Origin: Actinomadura pelletieri DSM 43383 | GTDB lineage: Bacteria > Actinomycetota > Actinomycetes > Streptosporangiales > Streptosporangiaceae | Direction of reading: 5' to 3' | DNA: 64,000 bases | Assembly (NCBI RefSeq): GCF_003634705.1 | Contig: NZ_RBWU01000004.1 | Location: 372,001-436,000 of the forward strand | Part shown: positions 16,607 to 25,389 of the stretch, piece after piece | Layout: every line of letters starts with the position of its first letter | Numbering within the stretch: position 1 is the first letter of the stretch | Translations under genes and position numbers: made by a program | The notes under the pieces: model-generated | What the model saw: the letters and a program-made list of their open reading frames with translations, nothing else | Databases searched by the model: none | Told to the model about the DNA's origin: nothing

Positions 16607-18070
16607 ATGGCCACGAGTTATGTGAGCGGCGCGCATCTGGCCCGACTGTTGGGGGACGTGCCGCGGGAACGTCCCGTCTACGCGGCGCTCGCCCGGTCGG
16701 TGCGCGCCCTCGTCCTGGACGGACGCCTCGCCCTGCGCACCCGGCTCCCGGCGGAACGCGACCTCGCCGCCGCGCTCGGCGTCAGCCGCACCACCGTCAC
16801 CGCCGCCTACGACCGGCTCCGCGACGAGGGCTACGTCGAGAGCCGCCAGGGCGCGGGAAGCTGGACGATGCTGCCCGCGGTGCGGATGTCGTCCGCCGAG
16901 CCGCAGGCCGCGGCGAGCGGCCGGTACGGCGGGGCCCTTCCCACGCCGGACGACCCGTCGTTCATCGACCTCGGCTGCGCCACCCCCGGAGCCCCCGCCA
17001 TCTTCGACGAGGCCGTCGCCGCCGCCGTCGCCGAACTGCCCCGCTACAGCTCCGGACCCGGATACGAAGCCGCCGGGCTGGCGAGCCTGCGCGAGATCAT
17101 CGCCGACGGGTACGCGGCTCGGGGCGTCCCCACCCGCGCGGACCAGATCGTCGTCACCACCGGCGCGCAGCACGCCTTCACGCTGCTGACGCACGTCCTG
17201 GCGGAGCCGGGCGACGCCGTCATGGTGGAGCGCCCGACGTACCCGCACGCGCTCGGGGCGCTGCGCCGCCGCGGCGCCCGGCTCGTCCCGATCGGGGTCA
17301 ACGAGGGCTGGGACGTCGAGCAGGCGGCGGCCGCGATGCGGCAGGCCACCGTCCGGATGGCCTATCTCGTTCCCGACTTCCAGAACCCGACCGGGCACGT
17401 GATGTCCGGCGCCGACCGGGCCGCGCTCGCCGACGCGGGACGCCGCGCCGACGCGTTCCTCGTCACCGACGAGACGTTCGCCGACCTCGCCCACGACCTC
17501 GACGCGCCCCGCGAGCCGCCGCTCGCCGCCTTCGACTCCGGCGGCCGCGTCGTCACCATCGGCTCGGCGTCGAAACTGCTGTGGGGCGGGCTCCGCATCG
17601 GCTGGATCCGCACCACGGCGCCGCTGGCCCGCCGTATCGTCCTGGCACGCGAGCCGTTCGACATGGCGAGCCCGGTGCTGGACCAGTTGATCGTCCGGGA
17701 GTTGCTGTCCCGGGTGGAGGAGGTGCGGGCCGAACGCGCCCGGAGCCTGCTGCTCGGCCGGGACGCGCTCGCCGCCGCGCTGCGGGAGTTCCTGCCCGAC
17801 TGGGAGTTCCGGCTGCCCGCGGGCGGCATGTCGCTGTGGGCGCGCATCGGCGCGCCGATCGCCACGCTCCTGTCGGAGGCGGCGGAGCGGCGCGGCGTCC
17901 GGGTCGTCCCCGGCCCGGTGTTCGGCGTGGACGGCGTCCTGGAGGACTATGTCCGCCTGCCGTACGTCCTCCCACCCGCCGCCCTACGCACGGCGGTCGA
18001 ACGCCTGGCCCTGGCCCACCGCGACGCCGAGACCACCCCGAACACCCGCCACCTCCCCATATACGTCTGA
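16607..18070 (+). CDS. MocR-type regulator (GntR HTH fused to class I aminotransferase)
   Basis: 487 aa from ATG 16607, with GAGAAAG 8 nt upstream; GTG 16598 is an alternative. Residues 1-85 are a GntR winged helix (LRTRLPAERDLAAALGVSRTT ... GYVESRQGAG). Residues about 115-470 are a fold-type I aminotransferase: YSSGPGYEAAGLASLREII, TTGAQHAFTLL, VPDFQNPTGHVMS, the Asp in VTDETFADL and PLP lysine in GSASKLLWGGLRIGW. Members use PLP or an amino-acid adduct as effector. The target is probably the divergent YczE gene and itself. Followed by a family B repeat. Confidence 0.93.
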   Translation: MATSYVSGAHLARLLGDVPRERPVYAALARSVRALVLDGRLALRTRLPAERDLAAALGVSRTTVTAAYDRLRDEGYVESRQGAGSWTMLPAVRMSSAEPQAAASGRYGGALPTPDDPSFIDLGCATPGAPAIFDEAVAAAVAELPRYSSGPGYEAAGLASLREIIADGYAARGVPTRADQIVVTTGAQHAFTLLTHVLAEPGDAVMVERPTYPHALGALRRRGARLVPIGVNEGWDVEQAAAAMRQATVRMAYLVPDFQNPTGHVMSGADRAALADAGRRADAFLVTDETFADLAHDLDAPREPPLAAFDSGGRVVTIGSASKLLWGGLRIGWIRTTAPLARRIVLAREPFDMASPVLDQLIVRELLSRVEEVRAERARSLLLGRDALAAALREFLPDWEFRLPAGGMSLWARIGAPIATLLSEAAERRGVRVVPGPVFGVDGVLEDYVRLPYVLPPAALRTAVERLALAHRDAETTPNTRHLPIYV

Positions 18071-18112
18071 GCGCCCTCACCAGATCGCTCAGCGGAGCCC
18101 TCCGGCCCACTC

Positions 18113-18288
18113 ACCTCAGCCGCCTCCGCAACCCCGCAACAACCTCAGGGTCTGCGATCGCGTCCGAAGGCAGGTTCGAGCGAAGCGAGAACCTGATCGC
18201 GCAGCGAGCCGCAAGGCGAGCCGGAGCGATGCAGCGATCGCACGCAGTTCACGACGATGGAGGGCGCGCAGCGCCCGAAGGAGGAGAA
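18113..18288. repeat. Dispersed intergenic repeat, family B, copy 1 (inverted)
   Basis: About 175 bp whose reverse complement closely matches 49585-49767. Shared words include GGTTCGAGCGAAGCGAGAAC, CTGATCGCGCAGCGAGCC, and ACGCAGTTCACGACGATGG. It fills the convergent gap between the MocR gene (stop 18070) and the CBS gene (stop 18300). Confidence 0.85.
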
Positions 18289-18299
18289 AAATACAAAAA

Positions 18300-18734
18300 T
18301 TACTGCACGTTCTGGATGTAGCCGACGAGGTGTTCGCGTTCGCTCTCGAGTTCGTCGATCGCGCTCTTGACGACGTCGCCGATGCTGACGATTCCGGCGA
18401 GTCGTCCGTTCTCGACGACGGGGGCGTGGCGGAACCGGTGCTCGGTCATGGTGCGGCGGAGGTCCTCCACCTTGTCGGCGGGGCCGCAGCTGCGGACCTC
18501 CGAGGTCATGATGTCGGAGACGGGGCTGTCGAGCAGTACGGCGCCGCGTTCGTGCATGCGCCGGACGACGTCGCGTTCGGAGACGATGCCGGAGATCGAC
18601 ACGCCGTCCGGCGAGACCACCACCGCTCCGATGTTGTGCTCGGCCAGGATGGCGAGCAGTTGCCGCACGGTGGCCTCGGGTCGCACCGTGGCCACCGCCG
18701 CTCCCTTCTTCCGCAGGATGTCGCGAATCCGCAT
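18300..18734 (-). CDS. CBS-domain pair protein
   Basis: 144 aa, essentially two CBS motifs and nothing else: residues about 5-60 (ATVRPEATVRQLLAILAEHNIGAVVVS ... GIVSERDVVRRM) and about 72-125 (MTSEVRSCGPADKVEDLRRTM ... GIVSIGDVVKSAID). A helical tail (ELESEREHLVGYIQNVQ) ends it. Stand-alone CBS pairs bind AMP, ATP or NADH as dimers and often report energy or redox state. GGAGCGTGAGGC precedes ATG 18734. Similar proteins are dormancy or hypoxia linked in mycobacteria (family knowledge); nothing here shows such regulation. Confidence 0.9.
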   Translation of the reverse strand: MRIRDILRKKGAAVATVRPEATVRQLLAILAEHNIGAVVVSPDGVSISGIVSERDVVRRMHERGAVLLDSPVSDIMTSEVRSCGPADKVEDLRRTMTEHRFRHAPVVENGRLAGIVSIGDVVKSAIDELESEREHLVGYIQNVQ

Positions 18735-18872
18735 GCCTCACGCTCCGGTGCCGTTCCGGACCCTGCCGCAGGGTCTGTCTTGTTCTGCCAAGGTCGCACG
18801 TTCGGGGCGCGGAGGAAACCCCGCGGCGGTAAACCGTTCCAGCGCAGGTCCGAAAAGGGTCGTGCGGCGTGG

Positions 18873-20486
18873 TCACGGGGCGAGGAGGCGGGCCAGGGCT
18901 TTCAGGGCGGGGGTGAGGAGGCGACCTGCGGGGGAGGCGTGGGCGAGGGCGGCGCGGGCGGCGTTGGCGCCGCAGGCGCCGTGGACACCGCCGCCGGGGT
19001 GGGCGGACGCGGAAGCCAGGTACAGGCGCGCGATCGGTGTCTCGGGGCGGCCGAGGCCGGGGACGGGCCGGAACACGAACTGCTGGTGGAGCATCGCGGT
19101 CCCGCCGTTGAGGGCGCCGTTCGGAAGGCTTGCGTTGTGCTCCCGGAAGTCGGGCGGCGCGGTGACGCGCCGGTTCAGGATGCGGGAGCGGAAACCGGGG
19201 GCGAGGCGTTCGATGGTGTTCTCCAGGCGGGCGGCCATGGCGTCCCGGTCCCGTTCGTCCCAGGCTCCGGTGATGCCGTCGGGGCCCGCGTCGCCCTTCA
19301 CACGCTGCGGGATGTGCGTGTACGCCCACACCGATTCCGTTCCGGCGGGTGAGCGGGTGGGGTCGGCGGTCGTCATCTGGCCGAGCAGCGTGAACGGCTC
19401 GGAGGGGAGGTGGCCGGTGGCGAGTTCGGCGCTGTAGCCGGTCATGGCGTCCAGGCCGGGGGAGAGGTGGACGGTCCCGGCCCGTGCCGCCTCGGGCGAC
19501 GACCAGGGGATCGGGCCGGACAGCGCCCAGTCGACCTTGAAGGTGGCGTGGTCCCAGTGGAAGCGCCGCATGTCCTCGCGGAGCGCGCCGGGGAGGTCGT
19601 CCCAGCCGACGAGGCCGCCGTAGAGCGCGGGCGCGGACACGTCCGCCAGCACCGCTCTGACGGCCCGGACCGCCTCGCCGTCGGCCGTCCGGACGCCGAG
19701 CGCGCGACCGTCGCGGACGACCACCGACGTGACCGGAACGCCGCAGCGGACGCGCCCGCCCCGCGATTCCAGCCGCCGCACCAGCGCCGCCGTCAACGCC
19801 CCCGCACCGCCCTCGGGAACCGGCCACCCGTGCACCTGGCCGACCATGGAGAGGAGCCAGCCGAACACCGACCCGGCGGTCGTCTCGGGGAACATGTCGG
19901 TGTGCAGGGCCGATCCGGCGATCAGCAGCGGCCCGGCCGGATGGTCGAACTCGCCCTCGCCGAGGGTGCGCACGGGCGCGAGCAGCGCCCGCGCGACGCG
20001 GAGCCCGCCCGCGCGGCGCGCCGACACCGCAAGCGGCACCGCGGCCCGGACGGGCGGGAACGGACCGAGCAGGGCGCGCACGAGTTCCTCGCCCATCGCG
20101 TCCCACATCCGGCACAGCCGCAGCCACGCCTCGCCGTCGCCCGCGCCGAGCGCGTCGAGCCCGGCGGCCGTCGCGTCCCGGTCGCGTTCGAGGACGGCGC
20201 AGCTCCCGTCCGGCAGCGGATGGGCGAGGACGGCGGGCGCGTGCCGCCAGCGCAGCCCGTGCCGTTCGAGGTCGAGGTCCCGTAGCGCCGGGGACGCGAC
20301 ACCGAGGGGGTAGAACGCGCTGCACAGGTCGCTGACGAAGTCGGGGTGCACGCCCCGGTCGCTGCGCACCGCGCCGCCCGGTTCCGGTTGCGCCTCCAGG
20401 ACCTCGACGTCCCAGCCCGCGTCGGCCAGCATGTTGGCCGCGACGAGCCCGTTGTGTCCCGCGCCGACGACCACGGCGTCCGCCAT
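18873..20486 (-). CDS. FAD-dependent oxidoreductase, phytoene dehydrogenase-like
   Basis: 537 aa. ATG 20486 follows GGGAGG and gives MADAVVVGAGHNGLVAANML, a GxGxxG-type FAD-binding start; an upstream in-frame start at 20540 would overlap fdhD. The region about 25-60 (VLEAQPEPGGAVRSDRG) and the C-terminal ASASAHPGGGVHGACGANAARAAL are typical of the CrtI/NAD(P)/FAD-dependent amine-oxidase-like group. Such proteins desaturate or isomerise polyenes or oxidise amines; no carotenoid genes are near, so the substrate is open. It starts 50 nt after fdhD on the same strand and may be co-transcribed with it. Confidence 0.87.
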   Translation of the reverse strand: MADAVVVGAGHNGLVAANMLADAGWDVEVLEAQPEPGGAVRSDRGVHPDFVSDLCSAFYPLGVASPALRDLDLERHGLRWRHAPAVLAHPLPDGSCAVLERDRDATAAGLDALGAGDGEAWLRLCRMWDAMGEELVRALLGPFPPVRAAVPLAVSARRAGGLRVARALLAPVRTLGEGEFDHPAGPLLIAGSALHTDMFPETTAGSVFGWLLSMVGQVHGWPVPEGGAGALTAALVRRLESRGGRVRCGVPVTSVVVRDGRALGVRTADGEAVRAVRAVLADVSAPALYGGLVGWDDLPGALREDMRRFHWDHATFKVDWALSGPIPWSSPEAARAGTVHLSPGLDAMTGYSAELATGHLPSEPFTLLGQMTTADPTRSPAGTESVWAYTHIPQRVKGDAGPDGITGAWDERDRDAMAARLENTIERLAPGFRSRILNRRVTAPPDFREHNASLPNGALNGGTAMLHQQFVFRPVPGLGRPETPIARLYLASASAHPGGGVHGACGANAARAALAHASPAGRLLTPALKALARLLAP

Positions 20487-20536
20487 GTTCCACCGCCTCC
20501 CGATGATCACCCTAGGGGTACCCGGGAGGACGGGGC

Positions 20537-21349
20537 TCACGCGGCGAGGCGGTCCGCTCCCGCGTAGACGTTCATGGTCTCGCCGCGCAGGAACCCGACG
20601 AGCGTCATGCCCGCGTCCTCGGCCAGCTCCACGGCCAGCGACGACGGCGCCGACACCGCCGCGAGCACCGGGACGCCCGCCGCCATGGCCTTCTGCGTCA
20701 GCTCGAAGGACGCGCGCCCGCTCACCAGCAGCACGGTCCCGGTGAGCGGCAGCCGCCCTCCGCGCAGCGCCCAGCCGACCACCTTGTCGACCGCGTTGTG
20801 CCGGCCGACGTCCTCGCGCAGCGCGAGCAGCCGACCGTCGGCGTCGAAAAGCCCGGCCGCGTGCAGCCCGCCCGTCCGGTCGAACACCCGCTGCGCCTCG
20901 CGAAGCCGCTCCGGCAGCGCCGCCAGCAGCTCCGGCGTCACCCGGAGGGGGTCACGGGCCACGTCGTACGGCCGGTCGGCGCGTAGCGCCTCGATGCTCG
21001 ACTTCCCGCACACCCCGCACGCGCTCGTCGTGGTGAACGCCCTGGTCATCGAGTCGTCCGGGGGCGTCACCCCGGGCGCGAGAACCACGTCGAGGGTGTT
21101 CTGCTCCGTGGTGTCGGCGCAGTACCGCATCGTCGCCAGGTCGTCCGGGCCCGCGATCACGCCCTCGGCGGCCAGGAACCCGGCGACCAGGTCGAAGTCG
21201 TTCCCCGGTGTGCGCATCGTGATGGTGAGCGGCTTGCCCGCGACACGGATCTCCAGCGGCTCCTCCACCGCGAGCGTGTCGGGCCTGCGTCCCCCCGTCC
21301 CGGATGTGCTCAGCCGCAGCACGGGCCTGCGCACGGTGATCCGCCCCAT
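20537..21349 (-). CDS. fdhD: Formate dehydrogenase accessory sulfurtransferase
   Basis: 270 aa using ATG 21349 (MGRITVRRPVLRL); the frame stays open upstream into the tRNA-Sec gene and is not used there. Family marks are EEPLEIRVAGKPLTITMRTPGND, DLVAGFLAAEG, the sulfur-carrying CGVCGKSSIEAL (Cys pair at about 112 and 115) and EDVGRHNAVDKVVGWAL, then LLVSGRASFELTQKA. FdhD passes sulfur from a cysteine desulfurase to the Mo-bisMGD cofactor of formate dehydrogenase. It lies just downstream of tRNA-Sec on the same strand; formate dehydrogenase is the usual selenoprotein, which makes the context coherent. The dehydrogenase itself is not in the window. Confidence 0.95.
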   Translation of the reverse strand: MGRITVRRPVLRLSTSGTGGRRPDTLAVEEPLEIRVAGKPLTITMRTPGNDFDLVAGFLAAEGVIAGPDDLATMRYCADTTEQNTLDVVLAPGVTPPDDSMTRAFTTTSACGVCGKSSIEALRADRPYDVARDPLRVTPELLAALPERLREAQRVFDRTGGLHAAGLFDADGRLLALREDVGRHNAVDKVVGWALRGGRLPLTGTVLLVSGRASFELTQKAMAAGVPVLAAVSAPSSLAVELAEDAGMTLVGFLRGETMNVYAGADRLAA

Positions 21350-21399
21350 AACGGTCACCGTACCCGGAAACCGCAGCTTGGCGGCCTCCCGGCGGCCGG

Positions 21400-21495
21400 T
21401 GGCGGAGGCGTACGGGAATCGAACCCGCCGTCCCGAGGTCCTCGGGACCGTCGGCTTTGAAGGCCGGGGAGGCCACCAGGCACTCACACGCCTCC
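21400..21495 (-). tRNA. selC: tRNA-Sec (anticodon TCA)
   Basis: 96 nt including an encoded CCA. The 8-bp acceptor stem is GGAGGCGT (21495 downward) with ACGCCTCC (21411-21404), followed by discriminator G and CCA (21403-21400). The anticodon TCA is the complement of 21458-21460, in a CTTCAAA loop. There is a long variable arm (TCCCGAG / CTCGGGA) and the T-arm GCGGGTTCGATTCCCGT. Length, 8-bp acceptor and large extra arm are those of tRNA-Sec. Lies between fdhD and divergent selD. Confidence 0.97.
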
Positions 21496-21601
21496 GTGGA
21501 CGATCTTAGTCGGGGACGGGCGGGACGTGGCAGGGCGGGAAGGTTCGCGCAGGTCGGAACGGGGGCGCGCCCTCGGTGACCATATTCGTACTGTCCGTTT
21601 G

Positions 21602-21631
21602 TTGATCATATGCGTTAGTTGTGCGTTAAAT
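21602..21631 (+). promoter_or_regulatory. Probable promoter of leaderless selD
   Basis: TTGATC (21602-21607) and TTAAAT (21626-21631) are 18 bp apart and the latter ends 6 nt before GTG 21638. This stretch is strikingly AT-rich for the region. Confidence 0.5.
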
Positions 21632-21637
21632 CTTTCA

Positions 21638-22630
21638 GTGACACGCCTCGCCCCCGTCGCCCGCCTCACGCAGTACGCTCACGGCGCGGGTTGCGCGAGC
21701 AAGATCCCGCCGGCGGAGCTGGAGCGGATGGTGGCCGGGCTCACCGGCGGTGACGACGCCCTCCTCGCCGGGGGCCCTGACGGTGACGACGCCGCAGTGC
21801 TGCGCGTCGAGGGCGGACGGGCCGTGGTGTCCACCGCCGACTTCTCCACCCCCGTCGTCGACGACGCCTACGACTGGGGCCGCATCGCCGCCGCCCACGC
21901 GCTGTCCGACGTCTACGCGATCGGCGGGGAGCCGCTGATGGCGCTGAACCTGCTCGGCTGGCCCCGTGACGCGCTGCCCGCGGAACTGGCCCGTGAGGTG
22001 CTGCGCGGTGGCCGGGACGCGGCGGCCCTCGCGGGGTGCACGATCGCCGGCGGGCACAGCGTGGACGACCCCGAGCCGAAGTACGGCATGGCCGTGACGG
22101 GTGTCGCCGACCCCGACCGGCTGCTGCGCCTCGACGGTGGACGTCCCGGCGTCCCGCTGTCGCTGACCAAGCCGCTCGGCGTCGGGGTCCTCAACGCCCG
22201 CCACAAGGCCACCGGCGAGGTGTTCGCGCACGCGGTGGACACGATGACGGCGCTGAACGCCGCCGCGGGCGTGGCGGCTTTGGAACGCGGCATCGTCTGC
22301 GCCACCGACGTCACCGGGTTCGGGTTGCTCGGCCACCTCTACAAGCTCGCGAGGGCGAGCGGCGTCACGGCCGTCGTGGACGCCGCCGCCGTCCCGTACC
22401 TGGACGGCGCCCGCACCGCCGTCCGGGACGGTTTCGTCCCGGTCGGCACCCGCCGCAACCTGTCGTGGGTGTCGCCGCACACCGAGTTCCGCCGGATCTC
22501 CGAGGAGGAGCGGCTGTTGCTGGCCGACGCGCAGGTCTCCGGCGGCCTGCTGGTCGCCGGAGAGATTCCCGGTGCCCCCGTCATCGGTGAACTCGTCGCG
22601 CGCGGTCGCCGCACGTTGGTCGTCCGCTGA
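21638..22630 (+). CDS. selD: Selenide, water dikinase
   Basis: 330 aa from GTG 21638; open frame reaches further back but family N-termini begin near TRLAPVARLTQYAHG. The catalytic Cys is present in HGAGCASKI (Cys 19, Lys 22); the second Cys of the common GCGCK form is Ser here. Metal/ATP motifs GDDAAVLRVEGGRAVVSTADF, ALSDVYAIGGEPLMALNLL, GGHSVDDPEPKYGMAVTG and TDVTGFGLLGHL are intact. SelD makes selenophosphate from selenide and ATP for Sec-tRNA or 2-selenouridine synthesis. It is divergent from tRNA-Sec, which supports a selenocysteine role. Confidence 0.96.
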   Translation: MTRLAPVARLTQYAHGAGCASKIPPAELERMVAGLTGGDDALLAGGPDGDDAAVLRVEGGRAVVSTADFSTPVVDDAYDWGRIAAAHALSDVYAIGGEPLMALNLLGWPRDALPAELAREVLRGGRDAAALAGCTIAGGHSVDDPEPKYGMAVTGVADPDRLLRLDGGRPGVPLSLTKPLGVGVLNARHKATGEVFAHAVDTMTALNAAAGVAALERGIVCATDVTGFGLLGHLYKLARASGVTAVVDAAAVPYLDGARTAVRDGFVPVGTRRNLSWVSPHTEFRRISEEERLLLADAQVSGGLLVAGEIPGAPVIGELVARGRRTLVVR

Positions 22631-22712
22631 CCTTCCGTGTCACCCGCCCGGACGAGGGTAGAGCGTCCCGTGACCGGGCCTTCACCGTGGCCTGGGAGTT
22701 CGAGGAGCGCGC

Positions 22713-23015
22713 ATGACCATCGGGGGGCTCGCCGCGGCCGTCGTCCTCGGCGCGGCGGTCGGGGTGCTGGGACGGCTGTTCACGCCGGGACGGGAGACCA
22801 TGCCGGTCTGGTGCACGATCGCGGTCGGCATCGTCGCCGCGTTCGCCGGGACGGGGCTCGCGCAGGTGTTCGGCCTGACGGGCGACGGGTGGAGCCTTTG
22901 GGAGACGCTGTTGCAGATCTCCATCGCGGCCCTCGGCGTGTTCCTGGTGGCGCTGTGCTGGCCCAAGCGGGTCGTCCATCGGGGACCGCCCCGGCCGAGA
23001 CCGCCCGGCGCCTAG
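22713..23015 (+). CDS. Small membrane protein, GlsB/YeaQ/YmgE-like
   Basis: 100 aa from ATG 22713 with GAGGAG 5 nt upstream. Three hydrophobic helices: about 4-22 (GGLAAAVVLGAAVGVLGRL), 32-54 and 66-86, with a short basic tail. GRLFTPGRETMPVWCTIAVGIVAAFAGT resembles the transglycosylase-associated GlsB/YeaQ family. Function unknown; linked to stress in other bacteria. Its TAG stop overlaps the stop of the convergent acyl-CoA synthetase on the other strand by sharing CTAG at 23012-23015, leaving no intergenic space. Confidence 0.75.
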   Translation: MTIGGLAAAVVLGAAVGVLGRLFTPGRETMPVWCTIAVGIVAAFAGTGLAQVFGLTGDGWSLWETLLQISIAALGVFLVALCWPKRVVHRGPPRPRPPGA

Positions 23016-24895
23016 GCGTCGGCGCGCAGGACGGGACGGAGGGCGTCCAGCACGGCCGGGTCCTCGATCGTGGACGGGGCGGAGACCTCCCGCCCGTCGG
23101 CGATGCCGCGCATCACGCCGCGCAGGATCTTGCCCGAGCGGGTCTTCGGCAGCGCCGGGACGACCGTGACCTCTTTCAGCGCCGCGACCGGCCCGACCTG
23201 GTCCCGGACCATGGCGACCAGCTCCGCGCACACCTCGCCCGCCTCGGCCAGGACACCGTTCTTCAGGACGACCAGACCGCGCGGAACCTGCCCCTTGATC
23301 GGGTCCTCGACGCCGATGACCGCGCACTCGGCGACGGCCGGATGGGCGGCGATGACCTCCTCCATCGTCCCGGTGGACAGCCGGTGCCCGGCCACGTTGA
23401 TCACGTCGTCGGTGCGGCCCATGACCCAGACGTAGCCGTCCTCGTCGACGTGACCGCCGTCGCCGGTGAGGTAGTGGCCCGGATGCTTGGTCAGGTACGA
23501 CTCGACGAAACGTTCGTCGTCCTGCCAGAGCGTCGGGAGCGTGCCGGGCGGCAGCGGCAGGCGCAGGGCGATGTCGCCGTCCTCGCCGGGCGGGAGGCAG
23601 GAGCCGTCCGGGCCGAGGATCCGCACGTCGTAGCCGGGGACCGGCACCGAAGGCGACCCCGGCTTGACCGGCATCGGCTCCAGCCCGCGCAGGTTCGCCG
23701 CGATCGGCCAGCCCGTCTCCGTCTGCCACCAGTGGTCGATGACCGGACGGTCCAGGACGCGCGCCGCCCACCGGTAGGTGCCCGGGTCCAGGCGCTCCCC
23801 GGCCAGGAACAGCGTGTCGAGCGCCGACAGGTCGTACCCGGCGAGCAGCGCGCCCTCCGGGTCCTCCTTCTTGATGGCGCGGATCGCGGTCGGCGCGGTG
23901 AACAGGGCCTTGACCCGGTGCTGCGCGGCGACCCGCCAGAACGCCCCCGCGTCGGGGGTTCCGACGGGTTTGCCCTCGTACAGAACGGTCGTGCAGCCGG
24001 TGAGCAGCGGCGCGTAGACGATGTAGGAGTGCCCGACGACCCATCCGACGTCCGACGCGGCCCAGAACACGTCGCCGGGCCCGACGCCGAACACGTTCTC
24101 CATCGACCAGCGCAGCGCCACCGCGTGACCGCCGTTGTCGCGGACGACGCCCTTCGGCCGCCCGGTCGTCCCCGACGTGTACAGGATGTACAGCGGGTCG
24201 GTGGCGGCGGCGGGCACGCACTCGGCGGGCTCGGCGGCGGCGACGGCCTCGTCCCACTCCACGTCGCGCGGCCGGACGAGGTCGGCGTGCAGCTGCTCAC
24301 GCTGCCGGATGACGCACCGCTCCACCTTGTGCCTGGCGAGGTCGAGGGCCCGGTCGAGCAGCGGCTTGTAGGGGACGACCCGGCCCGCCTCGATGCCGCA
24401 GGACGCCGACACGACCGCCTTGGGCCGGGCGTCGTCGATCCGGACGGCCAGCTCAGGGGCCGCGAACCCGCCGAACACGACCGAGTGCACGGCGCCGAGC
24501 CGCGCGCACGCGAGCATCGCGATGACCGCCTCGGGCACCATCGGCAGGTAGATCACGACACGGTCGCCGCGGTCGACGCCCTGCGCCCGCAGCGCCCCCG
24601 CGAACCGGGCGACGAGGTCGGTCAGCTCGCGGTAGGTGTAGGACCGGACGGTCCCGGTGACCGGGCTGTCGTAGATCAGCGCGGGCTGGTCGCCGCGGCC
24701 CTCCTCGACATGCCGGTCCAGCGCGTTGTCGCAGGTGTTCAGCTCACCGCCGGTGAACCAGCGGTAGAACGGCGGGGCGCCGTCGTCCAGCACACGGTCC
24801 GGTGGGACGAGCCAGCGGACGTCCCGCGCCGCCAGGCCCCAGAAGCGGGTCGGGTCGGCGATGCTGCGTTCGTACGCGGCCGCGTAGGCGCCCAT
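23012..24895 (-). CDS. Acyl-CoA synthetase, propionate-CoA ligase type
   Basis: 627 aa from ATG 24895 (GGGAGG upstream). It is an acetyl/propionyl-CoA synthetase: N-terminal AYAAAYERSIADPTRFWG, ATP loop YILYTSGTTGRPKGVV (about 232-247), DVGWVVGHSYIVYAPL, IDHWWQTETGWPI, hinge and GRTDDVINVAGHRLSTGTMEE, and the acetylatable lysine in LPKTRSGKILRGVMR (about 592). These last residues are the site that sirtuins control in AcsA-type enzymes. NxNTCxNALDRHVEEGRGDQ-like pattern (ELNTCDNALDRHVEEGRGDQ) fits PrpE better than Acs. It would feed propionyl- or acetyl-CoA into metabolism. Confidence 0.9.
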   Translation of the reverse strand: MGAYAAAYERSIADPTRFWGLAARDVRWLVPPDRVLDDGAPPFYRWFTGGELNTCDNALDRHVEEGRGDQPALIYDSPVTGTVRSYTYRELTDLVARFAGALRAQGVDRGDRVVIYLPMVPEAVIAMLACARLGAVHSVVFGGFAAPELAVRIDDARPKAVVSASCGIEAGRVVPYKPLLDRALDLARHKVERCVIRQREQLHADLVRPRDVEWDEAVAAAEPAECVPAAATDPLYILYTSGTTGRPKGVVRDNGGHAVALRWSMENVFGVGPGDVFWAASDVGWVVGHSYIVYAPLLTGCTTVLYEGKPVGTPDAGAFWRVAAQHRVKALFTAPTAIRAIKKEDPEGALLAGYDLSALDTLFLAGERLDPGTYRWAARVLDRPVIDHWWQTETGWPIAANLRGLEPMPVKPGSPSVPVPGYDVRILGPDGSCLPPGEDGDIALRLPLPPGTLPTLWQDDERFVESYLTKHPGHYLTGDGGHVDEDGYVWVMGRTDDVINVAGHRLSTGTMEEVIAAHPAVAECAVIGVEDPIKGQVPRGLVVLKNGVLAEAGEVCAELVAMVRDQVGPVAALKEVTVVPALPKTRSGKILRGVMRGIADGREVSAPSTIEDPAVLDALRPVLRADA

Positions 24896-25056
24896 GCTGT
24901 CCTCCCGATGGCGGGTTCCCCGTCCCGCGCTGTGAGATTTCGGCCCTGTCCGGCGGTTCTGGTCCGGCGATCGGCCCGGATTCCGGGTTCGGGCCGCCAT
25001 CCCTATAGGGCCTGGCGCGGGGCCCGTTCGTCAAGGCCCCGCGCCGCCCGGCGCCC

Positions 25057-25380
25057 GGTGACGGGCACGATGACGGGCTTCGCGATGGGCTTCGCGATGG
25101 GCTTCGCGATGGGCTTCGCGATGGGCTTCGCGATGGGCTTCGGGACGGGCTTCGCGATGGGCTTCGGGACGGGCTTCGCGACGGGCTTCGCGATGGGCTT
25201 CGGGACGGGCTTCGCGATGGGCTTCGGGACGGGCTTCGCGATGGGCTTCGGGACGGGCTTCGGGACGGGCTTCGCGATGGGCTTCGCGATGGGCTTCGCG
25301 ATGGGCTTCGGGACGGGCGGTGTGACGGGCATCGTGACGGGCGGTGTGACGGGCGGTGTGACGGGCATCGTGACGGGCGG
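25057..25380. repeat. 12-bp minisatellite, 27 units
   Basis: Exactly 12-bp-spaced units from 25057 to 25380. The main types are CGCGATGGGCTT and CGGGACGGGCTT, turning into TGTGACGGGCAT and CGTGACGGGCGG types after 25320. Three reading frames stay open through it because the unit is a multiple of three and stop-free. On the minus strand it reads KPIA/KPVP tetrapeptides. It lies between the MFS stop (25390) and the synthetase start (24895). Apart from it, 24896-25056 holds no feature I can see. Confidence 0.95.
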
Positions 25381-25389
25381 GGTGGGGCC

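Noticed and set aside
25003..25368. 121-codon ORF of KPIA/KPVP repeats as a secreted Lys-Pro protein
   Set aside because: No ribosome binding site or signal peptide, and other frames are open as well because the unit is 12 bp.
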